This document shows, in pieces, positions 1-7,942 of a stretch of 15,413 bases of DNA (the stretch's first letter is position 1; each line of letters begins with the position of its first letter). This stretch comes from Spartobacteria bacterium (GTDB lineage: Bacteria; Verrucomicrobiota; Verrucomicrobiia; Chthoniobacterales; Chthoniobacteraceae): positions 1 to 15,413 of the forward strand of contig JANXZI010000585.1 in NCBI GenBank assembly GCA_025355595.1, read 5' to 3'. The translations under genes and the position numbers were made by a program. The notes under the pieces are model-generated. The model saw only the letters and a program-made list of their open reading frames with translations, was not told where the DNA came from and ran no database searches.

Positions 1-2382
1 TACTCGCTCGCGCGCGCGGGAGCCGTCGCGGGAGTCTCTGCGAAGAAGACGGACATGCTCAAGTCCGGCGAGAGCACTCCATGGTGCAACATCACGCCGA
101 TGATTTACCAGGACTCCGGCGCGATGCTGCACATCACTGCGCGCCACGCCTTCACGGAGTATGCGGAGCGACTGCGCGCCACGTTCGAGTTTGCGACTGC
201 GCCGGATGAAAAGGCGATCATCCGTACGCTGAAGCTCGACAACCAGCCGGGCACCGTCGCGATTTTCGCGCCGCCGAATCTGCTCACGCCGGAGAATCTT
301 GCGGTGTTCAAGACTGACCGCGAAATCGCCGAGGAGAACGGCAGGCTCGCTGACTCGCACCAGTGGCCGACGCACGGGAAGCCGCTGGAGAAATTTCCGT
401 TTTTCGTCACCGCGGCCATCGAGAACCACTTCACGCCACCCGACGAGGCACTGCGGGCGCGGGAGGAAAAGACGCTCGGCTATTTCGGATTCACACCGTC
501 GCACGGGCGGCACATCGGCGGCGCGTGGTTCATGAAGGATGCATCCTATTGCCATCCCGACGTGGAGAAAATGAAGGCGCGCATTGAACTCGCGGTGACG
601 GATTTCAAAAAACATGGCGGTTCCGCGAAGGACATCGTCTTTGCCGAACTGACCGACGAGCCGACGGGGCAGCCCCTCGAATTTGCCGCGAAGGATCCGT
701 CGTATGCGGAGTACTTCCGCGCGTGGCTGAAGGCGATGGGCAAGTCCCCGACCGATCTGCTCGTGAAGGATTGGGACGCGGTGAAGATGGTCACGGGCGA
801 GCAGCGCGATGAATTTCCCGCGCTGTATTTTTTCTCGCAGAAATTCCGCACGCGCGCGCTCGGCGATTTCATGGCCACGCAGCGCAAGCTGATCGAACCG
901 GCATTTGGCGGCACTTTTCCGGTGCTCGCGAATTTCAGCGACGGGGCGATCTACACGGGGAATTTCTGCACGCAGGGCGTGGACTATTTCGAGCTGCTCG
1001 ATGCCCCGGATCAAAATGCGATCTGGGGCGAGGACTGGGCAAACGGTTCCTCCACGTATCAGTGCGCGTCTTTCAATGTGGACCTCATGCGCGCCGCTGC
1101 GCGCGAACGCGGGCAGGTGATCGGGCATCATTTGGTGTCGCACGCCGGGCGCAAGGCGTGGGACATCAAGCTCAAGGCCACGAGTGGGGTCGCGCGCGGC
1201 GTGAAAATTTTCAACAGCTTCAGCTACGGTCCGACGTGGGCCACGCACGAGGGCGGCCCGTTCTGGCGCAGCCATGTGTGGCAAGGCAGGCCGGAGACTT
1301 GGACGGCGAACGCGGCGATCACGCGCGAGATCGGCGCGGTCGAGGACATGCTGCTCACCGCGATGCCCGCACCGGCGAAGGTCGCGCTGCTCTACAGTTC
1401 CGCGAGTGATGCGTGGACGATCGATCGCAATCTGGCCTACGGCTTCGACCGCATGCACACATGGCTAGCGCTCACGCACGCGCAGGTGCCGGTGGATGTC
1501 GTGTCCGAGCAGCAGGCCGCGAAGGGAATGCTCGGCGGATATTCGGTGTGCTACCTCAGCGGGCCGAACCTCACGCGTGCGGCGGCGGAAAAGCTGAGGG
1601 AATGGGTGAAGGCCGGCGGCACGCTGTGGCTCACGGCGGGCGCGGCGTCGCGCGATGAATTCAACCGCCCGCTGGATGTGCTCGATGATCTGTTGCCCGC
1701 GGTGCGCGGTGAGGTTGCGGAGTTGCAGAAACAATCGGCGTCGGGCCGCTACCTCGCGTTGCTCGCCGCGAAGGATGAGGTGCGATGGGACGGCGGCGCG
1801 GCTGACGTTCTCTCCGTGAAGCAAGCGCTCACGCCGCGCGGCGCAGCGGAAGTGCTCGCGACATTCAAGGACAAGTCGGCGGCCGTGGTGCGCGGCGCGG
1901 CGGGGAAGGGGACGGTGTATTGCGCGGGCTTTCTGCCGTCGCTCTCGTACATCAAGGACGCGCTCGATGCGCGCAATGCGCTGCAAAAAAAAGTGACGGA
2001 CGGCGTGGGGCTTTCCGTGGTGGAAGCGAAGGATGCCGCGGTGCTGGAACGCACAGCGAACCCGTGGAAATTCCCCGCTGGCATCCGCGAATTTATCCTT
2101 GCTCCGGTGCGCAGTGCCGGTGTCGCAAAGCCGATCACTTGCAACGTGCCACTCGTGGATGCGGTCTTCATGCCGCACGGGACCGGCATCGTCATGCCGC
2201 TCGCAAACTATACGGCGGAGCCGATCGCGAATCTCACGCTGACGGTCAGGGTGCCTCGCAAAATCGCGCGAGCCGAGTCCGCGACGCACGGCGCAATCCC
2301 TTTCAAACAAACGTCACCGCAGACGGTGGAACTCTCGCTGCCGCTCGATAACAACGACTTCGTGAAGCTGAAGTTTGAGTGA
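1..2382 (+). CDS. Glycoside-hydrolase-like protein, 5' truncated
   Basis: The frame is open from the first base, so the true start lies outside the window; the ATG at 55 is only the first internal one. About 793 residues are visible. Numbering from that ATG, a barrel-like region carries FAELTDEP near residues 196-203, which resembles the acid/base NEP motif of clan GH-A hydrolases (candidate E202). WGEDW near 324-328 could supply the second carboxylate (E326). Residues about 440-545 look like the Rossmann-type trimerisation domain of GH42 beta-galactosidases (KVALLYSS, then VCYLSGPNLT and VKAGGTLWLT). A beta-rich tail follows. The substrate is unknown. The next gene on the same strand is a secreted SGNH-type hydrolase, so a shared role in polysaccharide degradation is plausible. 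The fold assignment rests on motif reading alone. A non-catalytic relative, or a hypothetical-protein family typical of Verrucomicrobiota/Planctomycetota, cannot be excluded. Confidence 0.55.
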   Translation, partial: YSLARAGAVAGVSAKKTDMLKSGESTPWCNITPMIYQDSGAMLHITARHAFTEYAERLRATFEFATAPDEKAIIRTLKLDNQPGTVAIFAPPNLLTPENLAVFKTDREIAEENGRLADSHQWPTHGKPLEKFPFFVTAAIENHFTPPDEALRAREEKTLGYFGFTPSHGRHIGGAWFMKDASYCHPDVEKMKARIELAVTDFKKHGGSAKDIVFAELTDEPTGQPLEFAAKDPSYAEYFRAWLKAMGKSPTDLLVKDWDAVKMVTGEQRDEFPALYFFSQKFRTRALGDFMATQRKLIEPAFGGTFPVLANFSDGAIYTGNFCTQGVDYFELLDAPDQNAIWGEDWANGSSTYQCASFNVDLMRAAARERGQVIGHHLVSHAGRKAWDIKLKATSGVARGVKIFNSFSYGPTWATHEGGPFWRSHVWQGRPETWTANAAITREIGAVEDMLLTAMPAPAKVALLYSSASDAWTIDRNLAYGFDRMHTWLALTHAQVPVDVVSEQQAAKGMLGGYSVCYLSGPNLTRAAAEKLREWVKAGGTLWLTAGAASRDEFNRPLDVLDDLLPAVRGEVAELQKQSASGRYLALLAAKDEVRWDGGAADVLSVKQALTPRGAAEVLATFKDKSAAVVRGAAGKGTVYCAGFLPSLSYIKDALDARNALQKKVTDGVGLSVVEAKDAAVLERTANPWKFPAGIREFILAPVRSAGVAKPITCNVPLVDAVFMPHGTGIVMPLANYTAEPIANLTLTVRVPRKIARAESATHGAIPFKQTSPQTVELSLPLDNNDFVKLKFE

Positions 2383-2417
2383 AGTCCGGCAGATGCGAAA
2401 ATTTTCACACCCATCCC

Positions 2418-3332
2418 ATGAGCACCCATCGCCGACCATCCGCCGCGCCCGCACGGGGCATCACTCACGCCTTCACGGCCGCCGTCGCAGGGCTCGTCCT
2501 GCTGCTGGCATTCTGCGGTAACGCTCCCGCCGATGATGCGAAGGCTCCCGCAGGACAGCGCGTGTTTTACACCGGGCACAGCTTCCACATGTTCGTGCCG
2601 CCGATGATTGATGAGATGGTGAAGTCCACGGCGATCCAAGGGCACGTGCGCGTGGGCCTGCAGGGCATCGGCGGATCGAAGGTGATCCAGCATTGGGAAT
2701 ATCCCGACGCCAAGAACACTGCGAAGCCCGCGCTTGTGAGCGGCAAGGTGGACGTCTTTACGATGGCACCGCATGTCATGATTCCCGATCCGGGCATCGC
2801 GAATTTTGTCGAGTTAGGGATAAAGCATAATCCGAACATGCGCTTTCTCATCCAAGGGTCGTGGTATCCGTTCGACGTCGCGCCGCCGGCCGCGGGAGCG
2901 CCGGACAAACGCATCAAAGACAACGCGCAGCGCGATGCGGCGAAGATCGAAGACTTGCAGGCGGCGATTGATGAATGGCGCAAGCGGATCGAGGCGCAGG
3001 TGGACGAATTGAACAAGCAGTATGGCAAACATGTGTTCATCGTTCCGGTCGGCGATGCGGTCGTGAAGCTGCGGGCGATGGTCGTCGCGGGGCAATTTCC
3101 CGGCATCACGCAGCAGTCGAAACTTTTCCGCGATCCGATCGGGCATGGGCAAGGGCACATCATGGTGCTCGCGGCATACTGCGACTTTGCGGCGATGTAC
3201 GGGATGAGTCCCGTCGGTCACAAAATCACGGAACGTAGCGTGAGCGACGAGCAGCACGCGATCCTGCAGAAGCTCGCGTGGGATGTCGTTTCAAACTATC
3301 CGCCCGCGGGCATCGCGGTGAGGGCGAAGTAA
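2418..3332 (+). CDS. Secreted SGNH/GDSL-type hydrolase-like protein
   Basis: The product has 304 residues. I chose the ATG at 2418 because it gives a basic N-terminus (MSTHRRP) followed by a hydrophobic stretch at about residues 18-33, as in an export signal. A GTG at 2379, overlapping the previous stop, would add 13 residues of little character. SGNH-like blocks are visible: FYTGHSFH with candidate nucleophile Ser55, GIGGSKV at about 83-89 as the second block, and FRDPIGHGQGH at about 237-247 carrying the Asp/His pair (D239 with H243 or H247). A charged helical, coiled-coil-like insert covers about 161-205. The family cleaves esters, often acetyl groups on polysaccharides or glycans; the substrate here is not readable. 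Only 35 bases separate it from the glycoside-hydrolase-like gene, so co-transcription is likely. It faces the LolA-like gene convergently. Confidence 0.65.
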   Translation: MSTHRRPSAAPARGITHAFTAAVAGLVLLLAFCGNAPADDAKAPAGQRVFYTGHSFHMFVPPMIDEMVKSTAIQGHVRVGLQGIGGSKVIQHWEYPDAKNTAKPALVSGKVDVFTMAPHVMIPDPGIANFVELGIKHNPNMRFLIQGSWYPFDVAPPAAGAPDKRIKDNAQRDAAKIEDLQAAIDEWRKRIEAQVDELNKQYGKHVFIVPVGDAVVKLRAMVVAGQFPGITQQSKLFRDPIGHGQGHIMVLAAYCDFAAMYGMSPVGHKITERSVSDEQHAILQKLAWDVVSNYPPAGIAVRAK

Positions 3333-3354
3333 GCGGGAGGATTTTTCTGCCCGC
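3333..3354. terminator. Possible short hairpin between convergent genes
   Basis: GCGGG (3333-3337) pairs with CCCGC (3350-3354), and AG/CT extends the stem past a bulged G. The loop contains a T5 run. It sits directly after the SGNH gene stop in the 42-bp gap between two convergent genes, where a bidirectional terminator would be expected. No U-tract follows the stem, so intrinsic termination is uncertain. Confidence 0.3.
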
Positions 3355-3374
3355 GAGCCATGCGACGAAACCGA

Positions 3375-4046
3375 TCAGTCGCCGAGCGGCGTGCTGATGT
3401 GCGCGGCGGCGGGCGGCGTGAAGTCGAACTTGGCCTCGACAGTCTTGTGGGCGCGGACATTGCGATACGTCGTGACGATGCGGTCGCCCTTCGGCAGCGC
3501 GGCGTCGGTCTTTTCGACGACGGCCTCGGCATTCAGCCAGACGGTGAGGGTCGTGAGCAGGCGGCGCACACCGGCGGATTTCGGCGTGAGGACGATGCGC
3601 CAGCCGGTGCCTTCGCGTGCGGGCGAGACGCGGAAGAATTTTTCGACATCGTGAAAGTTCAGCCCGGCGGTGAGGGCGGCGAGGCTGTCGTCGAAGAACT
3701 GTTTTTTCCCGAGCGTGTAGTGCTCGGCCTCGCTGAAGTTCGGATAGTAGATCCAGAGGTCCGTGCCGTTCGACACGGTGAGGCTGGGCGAGGTGCCCTT
3801 GAGTTCGCGGCGGAATTTCCCCGGCGCGTGGAAGACAATGGTGCCGGTGCCGCGGATGGGTTTGTTCAGCAGGTGTGTGGTGCGCTCCTCGGTGAAGTCG
3901 GCGGTGAGCGCGGGGAATTGCGCGCGGTGCTCGCGGAGTCGAGTGAGCAGGGCCTTCTCGTCCTCGGCGGAGAGCTGCTGCGCGTGTGCGGCGGCAGTGA
4001 GAAGAGTCAGCGCGAGCAGGCTACGGATCTTGAAAGAGAGGGACAT
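3375..4046 (-). CDS. LolA-like periplasmic lipid/lipoprotein carrier
   Basis: The product has 223 residues. I chose the ATG at 4046 because it begins a clear signal peptide (MSLSFKIRSLLALTLLTAAA), with cleavage likely after AHA at residue 22. The frame is open further upstream, but that part lies in the overlapping acyltransferase gene and has no signal. The mature part reads like LolA: LTADFTEERTT, then the beta-strand pattern GTGTIVFHAPGKFRRE, then TDLWIYYPNFSEAEHYTLG. LolA proteins are half-barrel carriers that take acylated cargo from the inner membrane through the periplasm. The start overlaps the end of the acyltransferase gene by 26 bp, suggesting coupled translation. Within this block the carrier probably serves the exported product rather than bulk lipoprotein sorting. 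That specialised role is inferred from context; the family call is fairly safe. Confidence 0.75.
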   Translation of the reverse strand: MSLSFKIRSLLALTLLTAAAHAQQLSAEDEKALLTRLREHRAQFPALTADFTEERTTHLLNKPIRGTGTIVFHAPGKFRRELKGTSPSLTVSNGTDLWIYYPNFSEAEHYTLGKKQFFDDSLAALTAGLNFHDVEKFFRVSPAREGTGWRIVLTPKSAGVRRLLTTLTVWLNAEAVVEKTDAALPKGDRIVTTYRNVRAHKTVEAKFDFTPPAAAHISTPLGD

Positions 4047-4899
4047 AGTTGAACCATTGTTCGGGGTGCGCGCGGATGCGACCTTCAAAAACATCGGCGA
4101 TGCGCTGCGTATTCTCCTGGATGGTGCTGCGAAGCGGGCCAGCGGCCATCTCGACTGGAGGGCAGGTGATGGCGCGGTAGCGGTGATCCGGCGTGCGGAT
4201 GACGAATGCGGGAATGACGGCCGCGCCGGTGTGGTGCGCGAGCATCGCGGCGGCGGTGCTGTATTCCGTGGTGCGGCCGAATTGCCGGACGGCGACGCCG
4301 GTGCCGTGGTAGGGGCGATCCACGAGCATGGCGAGGCAGGCGTTGCTGCGCAGCGTGCGGAGCATCTCGACGAAGGCAAAATCATAGCCGGGGCCGACCG
4401 GGATGGTGCCGATGCCGAGCCTTTTCCGACACGCGCCGCGCCAGCGTGTGAGCGCGTCGGAGGGCTCGGGCAAAGTGATGACGGTCATGCGCAGGCCGAG
4501 CAAGGCGAGGAGCAAGCCGCCAAGTTCCCAGTGGCCGAGGTGGCCGGTGACGAGGATCGTTCCGCGGCCGGCGGACTGGGCGGCGGCGAGATGCTCCCAA
4601 CCTTCGGTGGACTCGAGGAGATCGTTCGCGTGGTTCGCGTGCTCGCCGGCGCAGAGAAAATAATCGGCGAGCATGCGCGCAAAGCAGCGGGCATTTTCGC
4701 GCGTGAGGGCGGTGAGCTTTTCGCCGCGGAGGCCGGTGGCGATGGAAAGATTTTCGCGCGTGAGATTTTCCAATTCCGGCGAAGCGCGCAGAGTCCACCA
4801 CGCGAGTGAGTCGGCGATCTTCCGCATGACGGGGCGGGGGAGAAGCTGCGCGAGGGCGAAGGCGGCCTTGAATGCGCTGAGGCTGTAGAGCGAGCGCAT
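4021..4899 (-). CDS. LpxL/HtrB-family lysophospholipid or lipid A-type acyltransferase
   Basis: The product has 292 residues. The ATG at 4899 gives the usual start of the family (MRSLYSLSAFKAAFALAQLL), a hydrophobic N-terminal helix anchoring it to the inner membrane. An upstream frame to 4977 would only translate the repeat tract. The catalytic HX4E/D motif is visible as HLGHWE at about residues 129-134, after GRGTILVTG. The acceptor-site block follows as LVDRPYHGTGVAVRQFGR, and the C-terminus has HPEQWFNYVPLF in place of the common PEQWLW-type signature. The family transfers an acyl chain from acyl-ACP to a lipid or glycolipid. Its place between an MMPL exporter and a LolA-like carrier fits the acyltransferases of aryl-polyene-type clusters. 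A housekeeping lipid A acyltransferase is the alternative. A repeat-derived leader lies only 7 bases ahead of the start codon. Confidence 0.8.
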   Translation of the reverse strand: MRSLYSLSAFKAAFALAQLLPRPVMRKIADSLAWWTLRASPELENLTRENLSIATGLRGEKLTALTRENARCFARMLADYFLCAGEHANHANDLLESTEGWEHLAAAQSAGRGTILVTGHLGHWELGGLLLALLGLRMTVITLPEPSDALTRWRGACRKRLGIGTIPVGPGYDFAFVEMLRTLRSNACLAMLVDRPYHGTGVAVRQFGRTTEYSTAAAMLAHHTGAAVIPAFVIRTPDHRYRAITCPPVEMAAGPLRSTIQENTQRIADVFEGRIRAHPEQWFNYVPLFQDP

Positions 4900-4906
4900 C
4901 CGGGCT

Positions 4907-4932
4907 AGTTGAGAGGTGAGGGTTGAGAGTTG
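4907..4932 (-). repeat. 26-bp heptamer-derived leader tract before the acyltransferase start
   Basis: On the minus strand this tract starts CAACTCTCAACCCTCACCTC and ends in TCAACT, 7 bases before the ATG at 4899. It matches 14195-14220 at 23 of 26 positions, and that copy directly precedes the start codon of the YdcF-like gene in the same orientation to its gene. It is built from degenerate CTCAACT units. It could be a translation-leader element, or one arm of a degraded palindrome. Confidence 0.6.
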
Positions 4933-4946
4933 GGAGGGAGGGATTT

Positions 4947-5055
4947 CAACGCCCGACGGCCCACGCCCAACGCCCAACGCTCAAGGGAAACAATGCTGCG
5001 CGCTCGAATTGCAGCCCTTGGAAGTTGGGCGTTGGAAGTTGGGCGTCGGGCGTTG
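4947..5055. repeat. Heptamer-microrepeat palindrome A
   Basis: Two 41-base arms (4947-4987 and 5015-5055) are inverted repeats, pairing at 34 of 41 positions around a 27-base loop. The outer 12 bases, CAACGCCCGACG, pair perfectly. The right arm is a tandem of 7-base units, TTGGAAG and TTGGGCG alternating. It lies in the 226-bp gap between the exporter stop (5126) and the acyltransferase start (4899), where a transcript could fold into a long hairpin. A role in mRNA processing, attenuation or simple mobility is inference. Confidence 0.8.
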
Positions 5056-5125
5056 ACCCCACCGCAGGCGTGTTCGGCTGACGACGAAGAAAGTCGCGCG
5101 GTGATTTGTGGAGTCTGCGGGTGCA

Positions 5126-7771
5126 TCATGGATGGCACTTTTTCCTCCGGGTGATGAGCGCGCAGGCGGGGAGGACGAAGATGAATGTGGCGAGCAGGCA
5201 CCAGGCGATGCCGATGCCGCACACGAGGCCGAGGCCGCGCAGCGCGGGATTTTGCGCCCATGCGAGCGAGCCGAAGCCGACGACGGTGGTGAGGCCGCTG
5301 AGGAGTACGGGCTTCATGAGTGCGCTGAGTTCGCGCGAGGGATCGGGTGAGCGCAGCGCGAGGGCGATGTAGATGCCGTAATCCACACCGACTCCGAGCA
5401 CGAGCGGGAAGGCGAGGACGTTGAAAAGGTTCAGCGCGATGCCGGTGAATTTCAGCGTGGCGATGAGCGCGCCGACGCTGAGGGCGAGGCCGAGCATGAG
5501 GATGCAGACGGGCTTGAAGGCGCGGAGGAGGAAGGTGAGCAGCACGATGTTCAGGCCGGTCATGAGCGCAGTGAGCTGCACCATTTTCCGCTGCGACCAG
5601 GGGCCGAGTTCGGCGAGCGTGTAGCCCCAGCCGGAGAGGCCGACTTCGATGCCCGGCAATGCGAGCGCGCTACGCAGCGCGGCGGCCTGCGCTTCCGTCC
5701 GGATGTCGGCGGCGGGGCGGAGGTGCGCGATGCCGATGGGATGTTCGCGAGAGAGAAAGCCGTCGATCAAAAACCACCATGCGCTGCTCTCGGGGAGGTT
5801 GCGTTTCCATTCGACGAGGTTCATGCGGCCCTGCGCGGCGTCACCGAGCGCGGTGAGGAGTCCGCGCGCGGAGGTGAATTGTTCGGGTGTGAAATCGCTG
5901 GCGACGAGTGCGGCGTCGAAGGCGGCGGTGGCTTTTGAAAAATCCACGGCGGCGAGTTTCGCGGCGTTGGCTTTCATCCGCGCGGGGGATGTGGCGAGTC
6001 CGGCGGGTGTGGAGAGGGATGAGAGGAGCGGACTTTGCGCGCCGCCTTCCGCGGTGAGTTTGCCCCATGCGGCGTGTGCCGTTTGCCACGACGCGGAGAG
6101 CGACTCGGCATCGGGCGCGCGGATGACGGCGAGGACGGGCTCGATGCCGCTGGGATTCACGCGCTGCATGATGGTGCGCAGCGCGCGGCCGGCGATGCTG
6201 TTGCGCGGTTCGAGGGATCTGGGATTCAGATCGAAGATGAGTTTTCCGATTGGCGCGAACGCGACGATCGCGAGCGCGAGGAACGTGGCGCACGCGGGCG
6301 CGAGGAGTTTCCACGGGCGCGACATCGCGATGGTGGAGAGGCGTGGGATCCATTTGCAAAGGAAATGCGCGGCGGCCATCGCGAGCAGCGCGAGGCCCGC
6401 GCCGGAGATGATGTTCTGCCACACGTTCGTGCTCCAGGAGCGGATCGTCGTGGCGATGAACCACACGCTGACCACGCCGGCGCACGCGAGCACGCCGAGG
6501 ATGATTTTGAACAGCCACCGTGGGAGCGTGATGCCGAGGAAGAGCCAGAAGAACGTCATCATGACCGCGGCGGCGATGAGGATGCCGCACGCGATGAGCA
6601 CCCCGAGCTGCTCGTAGCCGAGCGAGCCACTGCCGAGTAAGCAGAGGAATGCGGCGGCGGTGGTGAGCGCGCCGAACCAGATTCCCGAGCCGTGCGTGCG
6701 CAGCGCGGCGGCGATGGATTCTTCGTGGCCTTTTCCCTCGGCGCGCTCGTGGAGATAGAGCGCGTAGAGGATCATCGCGAAGTCCACGCCGAGGCCGACG
6801 AGGATGGCGCAGAGGCCGATGGTGATCATGTTCAGCTCGGCGTAGAAGGCTGCGCCGCACGCGATCGCGAGGATGCAGCAGAGCATGAGCGAATCCATGA
6901 TCGCGCGCAGCGGCTTCCAGCGGCGGAAGCCCGCGTAAAATGTCAGCGCGACGAGCACGAGGCTGCTCGCGAGTGTGCTGGTGATGTCGCTCTTCATCTT
7001 CGAGGCCATCTCGGCGACGTACGGTGTGCGGCCTGTGCAGAAGATTTCGGGTGCGGGGCCCTTCCATTCGGCGATGACGCGCTTCTTGAAGTCCTCGAAC
7101 TTTTTCATCGTCGCGGCACACGCGGGCTCGTTCAGGTCGGGCTGATCGCAATGCACGAAGACGCTTCGGAAAAGCGGATCGGCGGCGGCGGAGAGCTTTG
7201 TGGTGCGCAGGCTTTTCAGCGCGGGGAAGACGATGCCGAGCGGGTCGTATTCGAGTTCGGCCTGCGAGAGTCCGACGCCGGATTCGAGCTTTGCCCGGAG
7301 CCGTGCGAGGCGCGCGGTGATGGCGTCGGGCTGGAGTGTGTCGAGGAGTTTTGCGAAGTCGTCGTCGCCTTGGTTCAGCATGAGCGGCAGTGCGACGGCG
7401 CGGAGGTCGGCGAGGCCGCCGGGGGCTTCAAGCGGCGAGCGATCCATCACGCGCACAACCCATTTCTCCCGGCGCAGCGAGGCGGCAAAGTGCTCGGTGA
7501 AGCCGTCCATGTCCACCTCGTCCGACGGTGCGAGGAGACCGATGATGAGTTCGCGCGCGGAGCCGAATTCGCGATCCGCGAGCTTGTAGATCTGCACGCT
7601 CTCGAAGTGCCGCGGGAGCATGTCGAGCACCTCGCTGTTCAGCCGCGAACGGCCGATGATGACTGCTCCCGCCGCGAGCAGCAGTGCGAAAAGAATGCCC
7701 CACAGCAGGCGCGGACGCTGCGTGATGAGGTGCGCCGTGCGCTCAGCGATTTTCAGGCGGGGCTGTTCCAA
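5126..7771 (-). CDS. MMPL/RND-family exporter
   Basis: The product has 881 residues. The start is a TTG at 7771. No ATG or GTG lies upstream in frame before a stop inside palindrome B, and the next Met (residue 51) would remove the first membrane helix. The layout is the RND duplication: TM1 at about 22-41, a periplasmic loop to about 260, a TM cluster at about 265-440, then a second loop and a second TM cluster at the C-terminus. The conserved intramembrane Asp of MMPL proteins occurs in both halves: LVGLGVDFAMIL (D330) and LGVGVDYGIYIA (D797). The family exports lipids, glycolipids, hopanoids and polyene pigments using the proton gradient. Relatives are the exporters of aryl-polyene clusters and HpnN, whose size (roughly 850-900 residues) is close. 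With an acyltransferase and a LolA-like carrier alongside, export of an acylated hydrophobic product is the best reading. Confidence 0.85.
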   Translation of the reverse strand: MEQPRLKIAERTAHLITQRPRLLWGILFALLLAAGAVIIGRSRLNSEVLDMLPRHFESVQIYKLADREFGSARELIIGLLAPSDEVDMDGFTEHFAASLRREKWVVRVMDRSPLEAPGGLADLRAVALPLMLNQGDDDFAKLLDTLQPDAITARLARLRAKLESGVGLSQAELEYDPLGIVFPALKSLRTTKLSAAADPLFRSVFVHCDQPDLNEPACAATMKKFEDFKKRVIAEWKGPAPEIFCTGRTPYVAEMASKMKSDITSTLASSLVLVALTFYAGFRRWKPLRAIMDSLMLCCILAIACGAAFYAELNMITIGLCAILVGLGVDFAMILYALYLHERAEGKGHEESIAAALRTHGSGIWFGALTTAAAFLCLLGSGSLGYEQLGVLIACGILIAAAVMMTFFWLFLGITLPRWLFKIILGVLACAGVVSVWFIATTIRSWSTNVWQNIISGAGLALLAMAAAHFLCKWIPRLSTIAMSRPWKLLAPACATFLALAIVAFAPIGKLIFDLNPRSLEPRNSIAGRALRTIMQRVNPSGIEPVLAVIRAPDAESLSASWQTAHAAWGKLTAEGGAQSPLLSSLSTPAGLATSPARMKANAAKLAAVDFSKATAAFDAALVASDFTPEQFTSARGLLTALGDAAQGRMNLVEWKRNLPESSAWWFLIDGFLSREHPIGIAHLRPAADIRTEAQAAALRSALALPGIEVGLSGWGYTLAELGPWSQRKMVQLTALMTGLNIVLLTFLLRAFKPVCILMLGLALSVGALIATLKFTGIALNLFNVLAFPLVLGVGVDYGIYIALALRSPDPSRELSALMKPVLLSGLTTVVGFGSLAWAQNPALRGLGLVCGIGIAWCLLATFIFVLPACALITRRKKCHP

Positions 7772-7813
7772 TGGGTGTGTGCGGATGCCCGGTGCATCGT
7801 GCGGGAGATTTCG

Positions 7814-7918
7814 GTCTTATTCTTATTCTTAATCTTATTCTTAATCCTCCGCTGATGCGGCCCGGCGTGGCCCGGCCCACATTAAGAATAAGAATACGAA
7901 TAAGTTTAAGAATAAGAC
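7814..7918. repeat. Hexamer-microrepeat palindrome B (AT-rich)
   Basis: The left arm (7814-7845) is built of TCTTAT and TCTTAA hexamers. The right arm (7881-7918) is its inverted counterpart, one 6-base unit longer. The outer 12 bases GTCTTATTCTTA pair perfectly, and 18 of the inner 20 pair. The 35-base loop is GC-rich. The arms are strikingly AT-rich against very GC-rich surroundings. It occupies the 171-bp gap between the lipoprotein gene stop and the exporter TTG start, 42 bases upstream of that start on the minus strand, and supplies the in-frame stop ahead of the exporter. Confidence 0.8.
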
Positions 7919-7942
7919 GGGAAGCCCCGCCGCGAAACCGTG

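Noticed and set aside
3763..4809. Plus-strand open frame of 348 codons across the LolA-like and acyltransferase genes
   Set aside because: It covers the antisense of two recognisable genes and has no domain, signal or sensible start.
4907..5055. Possible CRISPR array or phage attachment site
   Set aside because: The repeats are 6-7 base microrepeats in inverted arms without unique spacers, and no cas, integrase or tRNA gene is nearby.
5841..7151. Minus-strand open frame of 436 codons in another frame of the exporter
   Set aside because: Arg/His-rich out-of-frame translation; the exporter frame carries all the membrane helices and the GVD motifs.
6692..7855. Plus-strand open frame of 387 codons inside the exporter gene
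   Set aside because: Antisense to a strongly conserved MMPL protein. Its product is a low-complexity His/Glu/Arg-rich sequence with no motifs, as expected for antisense frames in GC-rich DNA.
7814..7918. Palindrome B as an intrinsic terminator
   Set aside because: The arms are AT-rich, long and imperfect, and no GC-rich stem plus U-tract of terminator type is present.
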